A stretch of 64,000 nt of DNA, from assembly GCF_902859945.1 (NCBI RefSeq), contig NZ_CADIKL010000001.1, positions 310,001 to 374,000 of the forward strand, written 5' to 3'. Every line of letters starts with the position of its first letter. Position 1 is the first letter of the stretch. The notes under the pieces are model-generated. The model was given only the letters and a program-made list of their open reading frames with translations. It made no database searches and had not been told where the DNA came from. The DNA comes from Paraburkholderia caffeinitolerans (GTDB lineage Bacteria; Pseudomonadota; Gammaproteobacteria; Burkholderiales; Burkholderiaceae). Position numbers and translations under genes: made by a program. Below, piece after piece: positions 56,701 to 64,000 of the stretch.

Positions 56701-56868
56701 GGCCTTTGCCGCCTTCGTCGATTGGATCGATTGGACCGAGGCGTTCACGGTGGTCGTCGATTTGGCCTTTTTGGCCGTCGACGGAGCGGCCGTTTCTGCG
56801 GCCGTGGATGAGGCGGGTTGCGATGCGTTGTTGCGGCGCTCTGCGCGCGCCGATCCGGAAGACTTCAC
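53728..56868 (-). CDS. ppc: Phosphoenolpyruvate carboxylase with low-complexity N-terminal extension
   Basis: Ppc carboxylates phosphoenolpyruvate to oxaloacetate for anaplerosis. The catalytic blocks are all present: [62 protein letters not shown] and the C-terminal RNTG. The start is taken as GTG at 56868 (1046 residues), preceded by GAGGAA and giving [13 protein letters not shown], which resembles related N-termini; an ATG at 56928 would add 20 residues. The first 108 residues are rich in Ala, Lys, Thr and Ser, histone-H1-like and probably disordered. It is divergent from hemC. Confidence 0.94.
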   Translation of the reverse strand: MKSSGSARAERRNNASQPASSTAAETAAPSTAKKAKSTTTVNASVQSIQSTKAAKATKAADATKTTKATQTSKAPKVTQAAKPKAKSAAKPAAKSAAKPATAARNARARDDKDQPLFEDIRYLGRLLGEVLREQEGDAVFDVVETIRQTAVRFRREDDNTAALALEKQLRALSPEQTVSVVRAFSYFSHLANIAEDRHRNRRRRIHDLAGSAPRAGTIAYSLERLAQAGAAATPVLQQFFNDALIVPVLTAHPTEVQRKSTLDSQHDVARLLAQREQPLTHREREQNEAMLRARVTSLWQTRMLRDSRLTVGDEIENALSYYHTTFLTEIPALYGEIETSLKEHGVDARLPAFFQMGSWIGGDRDGNPNVTASTLEEASERQAQVILQHYLEEVHKLGAELSVSNLLAGASDALKALAEASPDQSPHRRDEPYRRALIGVYTRLAASARVRLGEGVVAVRSAGRNAQPVRAQPYADAAEFSRDLHILMDSLAEHHGASLATTRLAPLMRAVDVFGFHLASIDLRQSSDIHEAVIAELLARAGVEADYAALSEEEKQAVLQAQLADARPLRSPYLDYSDLVKSELGVLEMARVTREKFGARAVRNYIISHTETVSDLLEVMLLQKETGLMSGRLGHADDPAKAALMVIPLFETIPDLRNATRIMRDLLALPGIDGIVEHQGNEQEIMLGYSDSNKDGGFLTSNWELYRSELALVALYRERGITLRLFHGRGGTVGRGGGPTYNAILSQPPGTVEGQIRLTEQGEVIASKFGNPEIGRRNLETVIAATLEATLLPMGKAAGNSPDQLPVFEETMQSLSDAAMAAYRSLVYETPGFTDYFFASTPITEIAELNIGSRPASRKLQDPKNRKIDDLRAIPWGFSWGQCRLLLTGWYGFGSAVAAYLDEAGNDAERTRRLALFKKMYKTWPFFSNLLSNMDMTLAKTDLAVASRYAQLVADKKLRKLVFDRIVAEWERTTRVLNEITGASGRLADNPLLARSIKNRFPYLDPLNHLQVELIKRYRAGDPSPRVRRGIHLTINGIAAGLRNTG

Positions 56869-57189
56869 GATGTTTTCCTCAGGACTAGCCAGGAGATGGA
56901 CAAGTTGATCGGGAACTGCCAACTGCATGGCCGCGGCGCGGGCCGCGGTCAGGGGTGCTCAGGGGTACAACCGGTGCAACCTGGAATGAATGCGCCATCT
57001 TGCGCGTGCCGCACGCGCATCGCGCATATTATGAGACAGCGCGCGGACAGTTCGGACAGGGCCGGTAGTGCCGGGGAGGGGCTTCGTGAGCCCCATCGGC
57101 GTCCGGGGGACCGGCCGAAAAAGGGGCGCGTGCTAACATTGCCGGTTATCCGATTCTGTTTTTCGAACCCGTTATTCGATGTGCTTGCC
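56869..57189. other. Divergent promoter region between ppc and hemC
   Basis: This 321-bp region holds no supported gene. A CATATTAT stretch at 57025-57032 is a -10-like element on the plus strand. No terminator, riboswitch or long inverted repeat was found. It must serve both the ppc and hemC transcripts. Confidence 0.5.
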
Positions 57190-58218
57190 ATGAATTCCGA
57201 GACGTTATCTGCGCCCACGCCCGGCACCCTTGTGATCGCTTCGCGGGAGAGCCGCCTGGCGATGTGGCAGGCCGAGCATGTGCAAGCTGCGCTGCACAAA
57301 TTATATCCATCCTGCGACGTGAAAATTGTTGGAATGACGACACGTGGCGATCAAATTCTCGACCGCACGCTGTCGAAGGTCGGCGGCAAGGGTTTGTTCG
57401 TCAAGGAGCTGGAGCAGGCGCTGGCCGAAGGGCGCGCCGATCTGGCCGTGCACTCGCTCAAGGACGTGCCCATGGAGTTGCCCGAGGGCTTCACGCTCAC
57501 GGCCATCATGGAGCGCGAGGACCCGCGCGACGCCTTCGTGTCTAACGATTACGACTCGCTTGCGGCGCTGCCGCCGGGCAGCGTCGTGGGCACCTCCAGC
57601 CTGCGCCGCGAGTCGATGATCCGCGCGCGCTATCCGCATCTCGACGTGAAGCCGCTGCGCGGCAACCTCGACACGCGCCTGGCCAAGCTCGATCGCGGCG
57701 ACTACGCGGCCATCATCCTCGCGGCGGCAGGGTTGAAGCGTCTGGGCCTCGGCGCCCGCATCCGCGCGCTGCTGGAGCCGGCGGACAGCCTGCCGGCGGC
57801 GGGGCAGGGCGCGCTCGGCATCGAGATCCGCGCTGACCGCGCCGATCTGGCCGCGTGGCTCGCGCCGCTGCACGACGACGCCACCGCGAAGGCCGTGGAG
57901 GCGGAGCGCATGGTGTCGCGCGCGCTCGGCGGCAGCTGCTCGGTACCGCTGGCTGCGTACGCGCAGTGGCGCGACGGCCGGCTTGCGCTGCGCGGCACGA
58001 TCGCCACGCCCGACGCGAGCCGCGTGCTCGCCGCTGAGGGCGACACCGCGCCGGTGAGCGTCGAAGACGCTGTCGCGCTGGGCCGCCGGGTCGCGGACGA
58101 ACTGATTGCCCAGGGCGCGCTCGAGATCGTGCGCGCGCTGTCCGAGGCCAGCGCCGACGACGCGCGCGCGCCGAACGCGCCGCCGGCCGGCAAGGCGGAC
58201 GAGACGGGCGCGCGATGA
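57190..58218 (+). CDS. hemC: Hydroxymethylbilane synthase (porphobilinogen deaminase)
   Basis: HemC polymerises four porphobilinogens into hydroxymethylbilane. The ATG at 57190 starts [20 protein letters not shown] (342 residues); the frame is open upstream but without homology. Family blocks include [53 protein letters not shown] and [10 protein letters not shown]. The dipyrromethane cofactor cysteine is Cys250 in [12 protein letters not shown]. The last 25 residues are an Ala/Pro-rich tail. Its stop overlaps the hemD start as ATGA. Confidence 0.96.
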   Translation: MNSETLSAPTPGTLVIASRESRLAMWQAEHVQAALHKLYPSCDVKIVGMTTRGDQILDRTLSKVGGKGLFVKELEQALAEGRADLAVHSLKDVPMELPEGFTLTAIMEREDPRDAFVSNDYDSLAALPPGSVVGTSSLRRESMIRARYPHLDVKPLRGNLDTRLAKLDRGDYAAIILAAAGLKRLGLGARIRALLEPADSLPAAGQGALGIEIRADRADLAAWLAPLHDDATAKAVEAERMVSRALGGSCSVPLAAYAQWRDGRLALRGTIATPDASRVLAAEGDTAPVSVEDAVALGRRVADELIAQGALEIVRALSEASADDARAPNAPPAGKADETGAR

Positions 58219-60431
58219 CGGCCCCCTGGCAGCCGCGTCGCGGCGGCGTGAGCGCTCCCGCGCAGCCCGACGAATGGGGCGGCCCTGCCGACCCCGGTAT
58301 GGGTGCAGGCGGCGCTGCTTCCGGCAGCACTTCCGGGCCGTTCACCGTCGTCATTACCCGACCGGCCGGCCAGTCGCGCACGCTTGCCGCGCAGCTCGAG
58401 TCGCGCGGCCTGCGCACACTTGAATTCCCGCTCATCGCCATCGAACCCGTGCGCGACGACGCGCCCTTGCGCGAAGCGCTCGGCGCGCTCGACCGTTACG
58501 CGCTGGTGGTGTTCGTCTCGCCCAACGCCGTCGACCGCGCGTTCGGCTACTACAGTGCGATTTCGTCGATCTGGCCGCATGCGCTGCCCGTCGCCGTGGT
58601 GGGGCCGGCCAGCGTGGCCGCGCTCGCGCGTCACGGCGTCGCGGCGCCCGAGCATCGCGTGATCAGCCCGGCGCGTCCCGCCGACGAGGAATCCGCGCGC
58701 TTCGACTCCGAATCGCTCTACGCCGCGCTCGAAAATACGCTCGGCGAGAACACCTTCGCGGGCAAGCGCGTGCTGATCGTGCGCGGCGACGGCGGCCGCG
58801 AATGGCTCGCTGAGCGGCTGCGCGAGGCGGGCGCCGAAGTCGAGGCCGTTGCTGCATACCGCCGCGCCATGCCCGAGCCGCCCATCGGCGTATGGGAAAC
58901 GGTGCACGCGCTGCTCGGCGGCGCGCCGCATGCCTGGCTCGTGACCAGTTCCGAAGGCGTGCGCAATCTCGACGAGCTCGCGCGCGAACATCTCACCGCG
59001 GGCGAGCTCGTCGAGTTGCGCCACGCGCCGCTGGTCGCGCCGCATGCGCGGATCGGCGAGACGGCGCGCGGTTTGGGTTTTGATAGGATTACGGTGTCCG
59101 GCGCGGGCGACGAGCGCATCGTCGAAACGCTGCTGGGCCTTGCGGCATCCTCGGTTTCTTCCGTAGCGCATTCAGCTGCGCCTCATGGTGGGGCACAGGC
59201 AGCTCAACCGGTTCAGAACACCCCGGCCTCGCCGCCGGCACAACCACGCATGACTGATTCGAACGATTCCAGCAAGGTTTCCAATCGGGGCGCGGCGTCT
59301 CAAGGCAACAGCGGCAGCAGCGGCACTTCGCCCGCCGCCGCGAGTGCACGCCCGGCATCCTCCTCTTATTCCTCCACGCCCTACACGCAGCCCGCGAACG
59401 CAGCCAATACGCGGCGCGGCGGCGCGGGCGTGGCTGTCCTCTGGCTCGTCGTCGTGCTGGTCGCGGGCGGTGCGGGGGCGGGCGGCTATGTGCTCAACCG
59501 CAAGCTCGACCGCGTGGACGCGGCGCTCATGCAGCGCCAGCAGGCCGCGGAGCAGCAGAGCGCCGCGCTGCGCGCGCGCACCGATCAGGCCGTCGCGAAC
59601 GCCCAGCAGGTCGACAAGCAGATGTCGCTGCTCGAAGGCAAGATCGCCGACGCGCAGAATTCGCAGCAGGCGCTCGCGCAGCAATACGCCGATCTCGCAC
59701 GCAACCGCGACGACTGGACGCTCGCCGAAGTCGGCCAGATGCTGTCGAGCGCGAGCGAGCAGCTCCAGCTCACCGGCAACACGCAGCTCGCGCTGTTCGC
59801 GCTGCAAAGCGCCGATACGCGTCTTGCCGCCTCGGACAGCCCGCAGGCGCTCGTCGTGCGCAAAGCCATCGCCCAGGACACCGACAAGCTCAAGGCCGCG
59901 CCGTCCACCGACCTCGCGGGCCTTGCGATCAAGCTCGACACCGCGCTGGCCGCGGTCGACTCGCTGCCGCTCGCGGGCGAAGCGCTCGTCGCGCACACCA
60001 AGCCCGAGGCTGCCGCGCCGCTCGACGCCGCGAAACTGGCCGCCGCCACTGGCGAGCCGCGCTGGCGCGCATGGCTCGACAGCTTTGTCTCAGGTATCGG
60101 CAAGCAGATCGCGAGCCTCGTGCAGGTGCGCCGCATCGACAACGCCGACGCCATGCTCGCCTCGCCCGACCAGGGCTACTTCGTGCGCGAGAACCTGAAG
60201 CTGCGCCTGCTTTCGGCGCGCCTCTCGCTGCTGTCGCGCAACGGGCCCACGCTCAAGTCCGACCTCGCCGCCGCCGACACGGCGCTCGCGCGCTACTTCG
60301 ACAGCGCGTCGAAGGAAACGCAGAACGTGCGCGACCTGCTCAAGCAGGTCGACGCGGGTTCGGGCGCGGTCACGCTGCCCACGCTCGACACGAGCCTGAA
60401 GGCACTCCAGCAATACCGGAGCCGGGGGTAA
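58215..60431 (+). CDS. hemD: Fused uroporphyrinogen-III synthase and HemX membrane protein
   Basis: A 738-residue fusion. After a disordered leader, residues about 35-300 form uroporphyrinogen-III synthase ([52 protein letters not shown]), which cyclises hydroxymethylbilane. A Ser/Ala/Pro/Asn linker follows, then one membrane helix (about 402-424) and a periplasmic coiled-coil HemX domain ([20 protein letters not shown] and on). In many relatives these are separate hemD and hemX genes; the fusion is known in Burkholderia. ATGA overlap with hemC and a 3-bp gap to hemY indicate one operon. Confidence 0.93.
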   Translation: MTAPWQPRRGGVSAPAQPDEWGGPADPGMGAGGAASGSTSGPFTVVITRPAGQSRTLAAQLESRGLRTLEFPLIAIEPVRDDAPLREALGALDRYALVVFVSPNAVDRAFGYYSAISSIWPHALPVAVVGPASVAALARHGVAAPEHRVISPARPADEESARFDSESLYAALENTLGENTFAGKRVLIVRGDGGREWLAERLREAGAEVEAVAAYRRAMPEPPIGVWETVHALLGGAPHAWLVTSSEGVRNLDELAREHLTAGELVELRHAPLVAPHARIGETARGLGFDRITVSGAGDERIVETLLGLAASSVSSVAHSAAPHGGAQAAQPVQNTPASPPAQPRMTDSNDSSKVSNRGAASQGNSGSSGTSPAAASARPASSSYSSTPYTQPANAANTRRGGAGVAVLWLVVVLVAGGAGAGGYVLNRKLDRVDAALMQRQQAAEQQSAALRARTDQAVANAQQVDKQMSLLEGKIADAQNSQQALAQQYADLARNRDDWTLAEVGQMLSSASEQLQLTGNTQLALFALQSADTRLAASDSPQALVVRKAIAQDTDKLKAAPSTDLAGLAIKLDTALAAVDSLPLAGEALVAHTKPEAAAPLDAAKLAAATGEPRWRAWLDSFVSGIGKQIASLVQVRRIDNADAMLASPDQGYFVRENLKLRLLSARLSLLSRNGPTLKSDLAAADTALARYFDSASKETQNVRDLLKQVDAGSGAVTLPTLDTSLKALQQYRSRG

Positions 60432-60434
60432 TAC

Positions 60435-61634
60435 ATGGCGATCCGTGGACTTATCTGGCTGGCGATCCTCTTCGCGATCGCCGTCGCGCTCGCTACCGTC
60501 GGCCGCTTCGACGCGGGGCAGGTGCTGCTCGTCTATCCGCCGTATCGCGTGGACGTCTCGCTCAATCTCTTCGTGGTGGGCATCGTCGTCGCGTTTCTGC
60601 TGCTCTACGCGCTGCTGCGCTTCGCGCGCAACATCGTGACGATGCCGCGCCGCGTCGCCGCCTACCGCGCGCGCATGCGCACGGAAAAGGCGCATTCGGC
60701 GCTGCGCGACGCCGTGAGCAATCTCTACGCAGGCCGTTTCTCGCGTGCCGAAAAAGCCGCGCGCGATTCGCTCATCGATGAGAAGAACAAGGGCGCAGCG
60801 GGCCTGATCGCCGCGAGCGCCGCGCATCGTCTGCACGAATATGCGCGCCGCGACGACTGGCTCACGCAGGTGGACGACCCCGACCTCCAGGAAGCGCGCC
60901 TCATGGCCACCGCCGACATGCGCGCCGATGGCCGCGACGCGGACGGGGCGCTGACCGCGCTCACCGAAATGCGCTCGCAGGGTGGCCGCCGCATTCACGC
61001 GCAGCAGATTGCGCTGCGCGCGCAGCAGCAGCTCAAGAACTGGAGCGAAGTGCTCAAGCTCGTGAAGACGCTGGAAAAGCGCGAGGCGCTGCATCCGGCC
61101 GTGGCGGTGCGCCTGCGCCAGCTTGCGGCGGAGAACCTGCTGCGCGACCGCCGGCACAACGCGGACGCCTTGCTCGAACTCTGGCACGCGCTCACGCCGG
61201 TCGAGCGTCATTCGCCGCGTCTGGCCGACTGCGCCGCCGAACTGCTGATCGCGCTCGACCGGCCGAACGAGGCGCGCAAGATCGTCGAGGAAGCGTTGGG
61301 GCAGAGCTGGGATGCGCGCCTCTTGCGCCGTTATCCCGACACGGCCGGCAACGACGCGCTGCCGCTCATTCAGAAGGCCGAGGCGTGGCGCAAGGAGCGT
61401 CCCGAGGACGGCGACTTGCTGTTCGCGCTGGGCCGCCTGTGCTTGAAGCAGCAGCTTTGGGGCAAGGCGCAGTCGTTCCTGGAGGCGGCGCTCAAGTCCG
61501 CAAACGCGAGCGATAACGAGCCGCTCAAGATCCGCTCGCATCGCGCGCTCGCGCGCCTGCACGAAGAGCTCGGTGACGCCGGAAAGGCCGCCACCCACTA
61601 TCGCGAGAGCGCGCTGGCGATGAACGTCGTGTAA
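60435..61634 (+). CDS. hemY: Heme biosynthesis protein HemY
   Basis: A 399-residue inner-membrane protein of the HemY family found after hemD/hemX in proteobacteria. Two N-terminal membrane segments (about 5-22 and 42-63) are followed by a HemY N-domain with ALRDAVSNLYAGRFSRAEKA, then TPR-like helical repeats to the C-terminus. The precise role is unknown; it has been proposed to coordinate tetrapyrrole enzymes. It is unrelated to protoporphyrinogen oxidase, which shares the symbol in other bacteria. A terminator follows. Confidence 0.93.
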   Translation: MAIRGLIWLAILFAIAVALATVGRFDAGQVLLVYPPYRVDVSLNLFVVGIVVAFLLLYALLRFARNIVTMPRRVAAYRARMRTEKAHSALRDAVSNLYAGRFSRAEKAARDSLIDEKNKGAAGLIAASAAHRLHEYARRDDWLTQVDDPDLQEARLMATADMRADGRDADGALTALTEMRSQGGRRIHAQQIALRAQQQLKNWSEVLKLVKTLEKREALHPAVAVRLRQLAAENLLRDRRHNADALLELWHALTPVERHSPRLADCAAELLIALDRPNEARKIVEEALGQSWDARLLRRYPDTAGNDALPLIQKAEAWRKERPEDGDLLFALGRLCLKQQLWGKAQSFLEAALKSANASDNEPLKIRSHRALARLHEELGDAGKAATHYRESALAMNVV

Positions 61635-61680
61635 CGCGGGATTCGACGCGTGCTTTGCATGCATCGAGCGCTTCAACGCA

Positions 61681-61713
61681 AAACGGCCGCTTTTCGAGCG
61701 GCCGTTTGCTTTT
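61681..61713 (+). terminator. Terminator of the hemC-hemD-hemY operon
   Basis: An 11-bp perfect stem (61681-61691 with 61697-61707) with a TTTCG loop, then TTTGCTTTT. It sits 46 bp after the hemY stop and also faces the convergent MFS gene. Confidence 0.88.
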
Positions 61714-61733
61714 GAGCACCGCGCCGGTAACCG

Positions 61734-63053
61734 TTAGCGATTCACCAGCTTCGCGGGCGCGCACAGCGCGAGCAGGCCGCCAAGGATCATGAACGCGGCG
61801 AGCATATACATGCCCGAATCGTTCGCCGATGTGACCTGTTTGAGCCAGCCCACCGCGTAGGGGCTCAGAAAGCCCGCGAGATTGCCGATCGAGTTGATGA
61901 GCGCGATGCCCGCCGCCGCGCCGGCGCCCGCGAGCCAGGCCGTAGGCAGGCTCCAGAACAGCGGCAGCGTGGTGAGAATGCCGATGGTGGCGATCGTGAG
62001 CGCCGTCATCGCGAGCGTGGTGTCGTGCGCCCACGTGACCGAGAGCACGAGGCCGAGCGCGCCGATGGCAGCCGGAATCGCGATGTGCCAGCGGCGCTCG
62101 CGCATGCGGTCGGCGCTCTTCGCGGCGAGCACCATGCCGACCACCGCCGCCGCGAACGGAATCGCCGAAAGCAGGCCGATCGTGAGTGCGTCCTTCACGC
62201 CAGTCGCCTTGATGATGGTGGGCAGCCAGAAGCTCACGCCGTAGAGGCCCATCACGAACGAGAAGTAGGTGAAGCTCATCACCAGCACGCGCGCGCTCAG
62301 AAGGACTTTGGCAAGCGGGAGGTCTTCCTTGGTGGCGTCCTCAGCGGCGATATTGCGTTCGAGCAGCGCGCGCTCTTCGTTGGTGAGCCACTTTGCGTCG
62401 CCGATGCGGTCGTCGAGCACGAAGAACACCAGCACGCCGACGATCACCGAAGGCAGTCCTTCGAGCAGGAATAGCCACTGCCAGCCCTGCCAGCCGTTCG
62501 CGCCGTTAAACGACTTGAGGATCCAGCCCGAGACCGGCCCGCCGATCACGCCCGAAAGCGCGACGGCCGTCATGAACCAGGTGGTCATGCGGCCGCGCCG
62601 GTGCGCCGGATACCAGTACGTGAGGTAAAGGATGATGCCCGGGAAGAAGCCGGCCTCGCACAGGCCGAGCAGAAAGCGCATCACGTAGAACATGGTGGGC
62701 GTGGTCACGAACATCGTGAAGATGGAAACGAGGCCCCACGTGACCATGATGCGCGCGATCCACACGCGCGCGCCCACACGGTGCAGGATTACATTGCTTG
62801 GCACTTCGAATAAAAAATAACCGATGAAGAAAATGCCCGCGCCGAAGCCGTAGACCGCATCGGAGAGATTGAGCGCGGTGCTCATTTGCAGCTTGGCGAA
62901 GCCCACGTTGACGCGGTCCAGATAGGCGACCACGTAGCAGAGCATCAGCAGCGGGATGAGGCGCCACGAGACCTTGCGGTAGGTGGCTTCTTCGAAGGCG
63001 GAGGGCGGAGCGCCCGCGCCTGCTTGCGGCAGGTGATTCGCTGGACTGGCCAT
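61734..63053 (-). CDS. MFS transporter, anion:cation symporter-like
   Basis: A 439-residue 12-helix major facilitator. Markers are the N-terminal YRKVSWRLIPLLMLCYVVAY-LDRVNVGFAK segment, the SRL/VGFPL-like ICL motif AHRRGRMTTWFM, and a cytoplasmic loop with LTNEERALLERNIAAED typical of the ACS (phthalate/tartrate/hexuronate) family. Substrates of this family are usually organic anions such as aromatic or sugar acids; the actual one is unknown. It lies downstream of a short-chain dehydrogenase gene on the same strand, suggesting a small catabolic cluster. Confidence 0.88.
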   Translation of the reverse strand: MASPANHLPQAGAGAPPSAFEEATYRKVSWRLIPLLMLCYVVAYLDRVNVGFAKLQMSTALNLSDAVYGFGAGIFFIGYFLFEVPSNVILHRVGARVWIARIMVTWGLVSIFTMFVTTPTMFYVMRFLLGLCEAGFFPGIILYLTYWYPAHRRGRMTTWFMTAVALSGVIGGPVSGWILKSFNGANGWQGWQWLFLLEGLPSVIVGVLVFFVLDDRIGDAKWLTNEERALLERNIAAEDATKEDLPLAKVLLSARVLVMSFTYFSFVMGLYGVSFWLPTIIKATGVKDALTIGLLSAIPFAAAVVGMVLAAKSADRMRERRWHIAIPAAIGALGLVLSVTWAHDTTLAMTALTIATIGILTTLPLFWSLPTAWLAGAGAAAGIALINSIGNLAGFLSPYAVGWLKQVTSANDSGMYMLAAFMILGGLLALCAPAKLVNR

Positions 63054-63110
63054 GGTGTCTCCATAGACTCGATCGTCGTGCTGGTTGCCTCGGGAACGTG
63101 CTGGAACGCG

Positions 63111-63869
63111 CTATACGCAGCGTCCGCCGTCCACTTCGATGCAGGTGCCGGTGATGAAGGCGGCTTCGTCGGAGGCGAGATAGAGACACGCGTTGGCCAC
63201 GTCCTGCGGCGTGGAGAAACGCCCGAGCGGGATGCCCGCGATGAAGCGCTGGCGGTTCTCGGGCGTGTCGGGCACGCCCATGAATTCGGCGGTCAGGCCC
63301 GTGTCGCCGATCACCGGATTCACGCAGTTCACGCGGATCTGGTCGGGGCCGAGTTCGGCGGCGAGCGCCTTGCTGGCGACGATCATCGCGCCCTTGCTGC
63401 CGTTGTACCAGACGAGTCCCGGGCGCGGCCGGATGCCTGCAGTCGAGGCGATATTGACGAACGCGCCGCCGCCATGCTCGCGAAAGTGCGGCACGAACGC
63501 CCGCACGCTCCAGTAGAGGCCCTTCACGTTGACCGCGTAGACGCGGTCGAATTCGGCTTCGCTCACTTCGAGCACGGGCTTGTTGCGATGCGTGGTGCCC
63601 GCGTTGTTGACGACGATCTGCACGCTGCCGAAGTCCTCGACGGCAGCTTCGCGCAGCGCGTGCCAGTCGGCTTCGCGCGTGATGTCGCCGGTGACCGCGA
63701 TGGCCTTGCCGCCCGCGAGCGCGATCTCGCTCGCCACGCGCTGCGCGGCGGCGCCGTTCAGGTCGTTGACGACGACGTTCGCGCCCTCACGCGCGTAAGT
63801 CTTCGCGATGCCTTCGCCGAAGCCCGAACCGGCGCCCGTTACCACAGCGGTCTTGCCTTTGAGTCGCAT
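63111..63869 (-). CDS. Short-chain dehydrogenase/reductase
   Basis: A 252-residue classical SDR. The cofactor motif TGAGSGFGEGIAKTYAREGA is near residue 12, NNAG in VVNNAGTTHRNKP follows, and the catalytic Tyr and Lys lie in VWYNGSKGAMIVA. ITGTCIEVDGGRCV at the C-terminus is typical of glucose-1-dehydrogenase/3-oxoacyl reductase-like members. Substrate is unknown; co-location with a transporter and an aldehyde dehydrogenase suggests oxidation of an alcohol or sugar. An acceptable ribosome site (GGAGACATC) precedes the ATG. Confidence 0.9.
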   Translation of the reverse strand: MRLKGKTAVVTGAGSGFGEGIAKTYAREGANVVVNDLNGAAAQRVASEIALAGGKAIAVTGDITREADWHALREAAVEDFGSVQIVVNNAGTTHRNKPVLEVSEAEFDRVYAVNVKGLYWSVRAFVPHFREHGGGAFVNIASTAGIRPRPGLVWYNGSKGAMIVASKALAAELGPDQIRVNCVNPVIGDTGLTAEFMGVPDTPENRQRFIAGIPLGRFSTPQDVANACLYLASDEAAFITGTCIEVDGGRCV

Positions 63870-63937
63870 GATGTCTCCGTGTGTTTGTGGGTTTTCGTGA
63901 GTGTTCGTGAGTTTTCCTCAATATGTGCGACGTCGCG

Positions 63938-64000
63938 CTAGCCGTGCCGCAGCGCAATCGTCTTCAGCACCGTGAAGCCGTACAGCGCCTCGAAGCCCTT
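63938..64000 (-). CDS. Aldehyde dehydrogenase-like C-terminal fragment, cut by window edge
   Basis: Only the last 20 codons and the stop are inside the window. They read KGFEALYGFTVLKTIALRHG, which resembles the conserved C-terminal helix-strand of NAD(P)-dependent aldehyde dehydrogenases (compare the GREGLxxYTxxKTV pattern). The gene is on the same strand and 68 bp upstream of the SDR gene, so it may begin that operon. With so little sequence the family call is tentative. Confidence 0.45.
   Translation of the reverse strand, partial: KGFEALYGFTVLKTIALRHG

Noticed and set aside
53617..56811. 1064-residue open frame antisense to ppc
   Set aside because: Shadow of ppc with Arg/His/Glu-biased composition and no recognisable motif.

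Overview
The window is 64 kb of very GC-rich, densely coding chromosome from a betaproteobacterium of the Burkholderiaceae, most likely Burkholderia sensu lato (Paraburkholderia, Caballeronia or a relative). The support is the gene content and order: cysH-cysD-cysN with a SUMT gene, lptF/lptG beside pepA-holC and a DUF2486-like protein, a HemD-HemX fusion followed by hemY, and ppc divergent from hemC. Almost everything reads as core genome. I see no insertion sequences, integrases, tRNAs, rRNAs or CRISPR arrays.

Layout. 1-4.4 kb: assimilatory sulfate reduction (cysH cut by the window edge, cysD, cysN), then SUMT; a CbiX-type chelatase converges on it from the lptF-lptG operon (4.5-6.7 kb). 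6.9-9.3 kb: pepA, holC and a small acidic protein. 9.3-12.7 kb: cytochrome c, ilvD and a divergent LysR regulator. 12.9-16.3 kb: lgt, a SIMPL-domain protein, an EVE-domain protein, a 6S RNA gene, zapA and a ZapB-like gene. 16.6-26.4 kb: cobalamin uptake and late assembly in two convergent operons (btuC-btuD-cobT-cobS-cobC against cobU-cbiB-cobD-btuF) plus a divergent cobQ. 26.4-30.5 kb: a thioesterase, an orphan ParA-like ATPase, panD/panC, scpA and a DUF3460 gene. 30.7-37.3 kb: tamA-tamB. 37.4-42.9 kb: metG, an OmpA-like lipoprotein, apbC/mrp and a degenerate Cu/Zn-SOD-like lipoprotein. 43.1-49.4 kb: dcd, an arginine/lysine/ornithine decarboxylase, an LprI-like protein, a bestrophin and argH. 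49.6-53.6 kb: the one clearly accessory stretch. 53.7-61.6 kb: ppc and hemC-hemDX-hemY. 61.7-64 kb: an MFS transporter, a short-chain dehydrogenase and the last codons of an aldehyde dehydrogenase.

How the parts work together. The sulfate genes and SUMT feed siroheme-dependent sulfite reduction. HemC/HemD make the uroporphyrinogen III that SUMT uses. The B12 block imports corrinoids and performs amidation, aminopropanol attachment and nucleotide-loop assembly; no corrin-ring genes and no btuB are visible here. tamA/tamB, lptF/lptG, lgt and the OmpA lipoprotein are envelope-building functions.

The most interesting stretch lies between argH and ppc. It holds an XRE/MmyB-type regulator divergent from a RidA-like gene and a methyltransferase, with a palindromic operator candidate between them. 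Beside it is a lower-GC pair encoding a probable polymorphic-toxin-like protein (C-terminus unassigned) and a DUF4279 protein that fits an immunity partner. The other leads are a SOD-like lipoprotein that has lost most metal ligands, near-identical hairpins in two spacers of the sulfate operon, an RBS-equipped orphan ORF and an unassigned terminator in the metG-ompA gap, and low-complexity expansions in PPC, TamB and the LysR protein.
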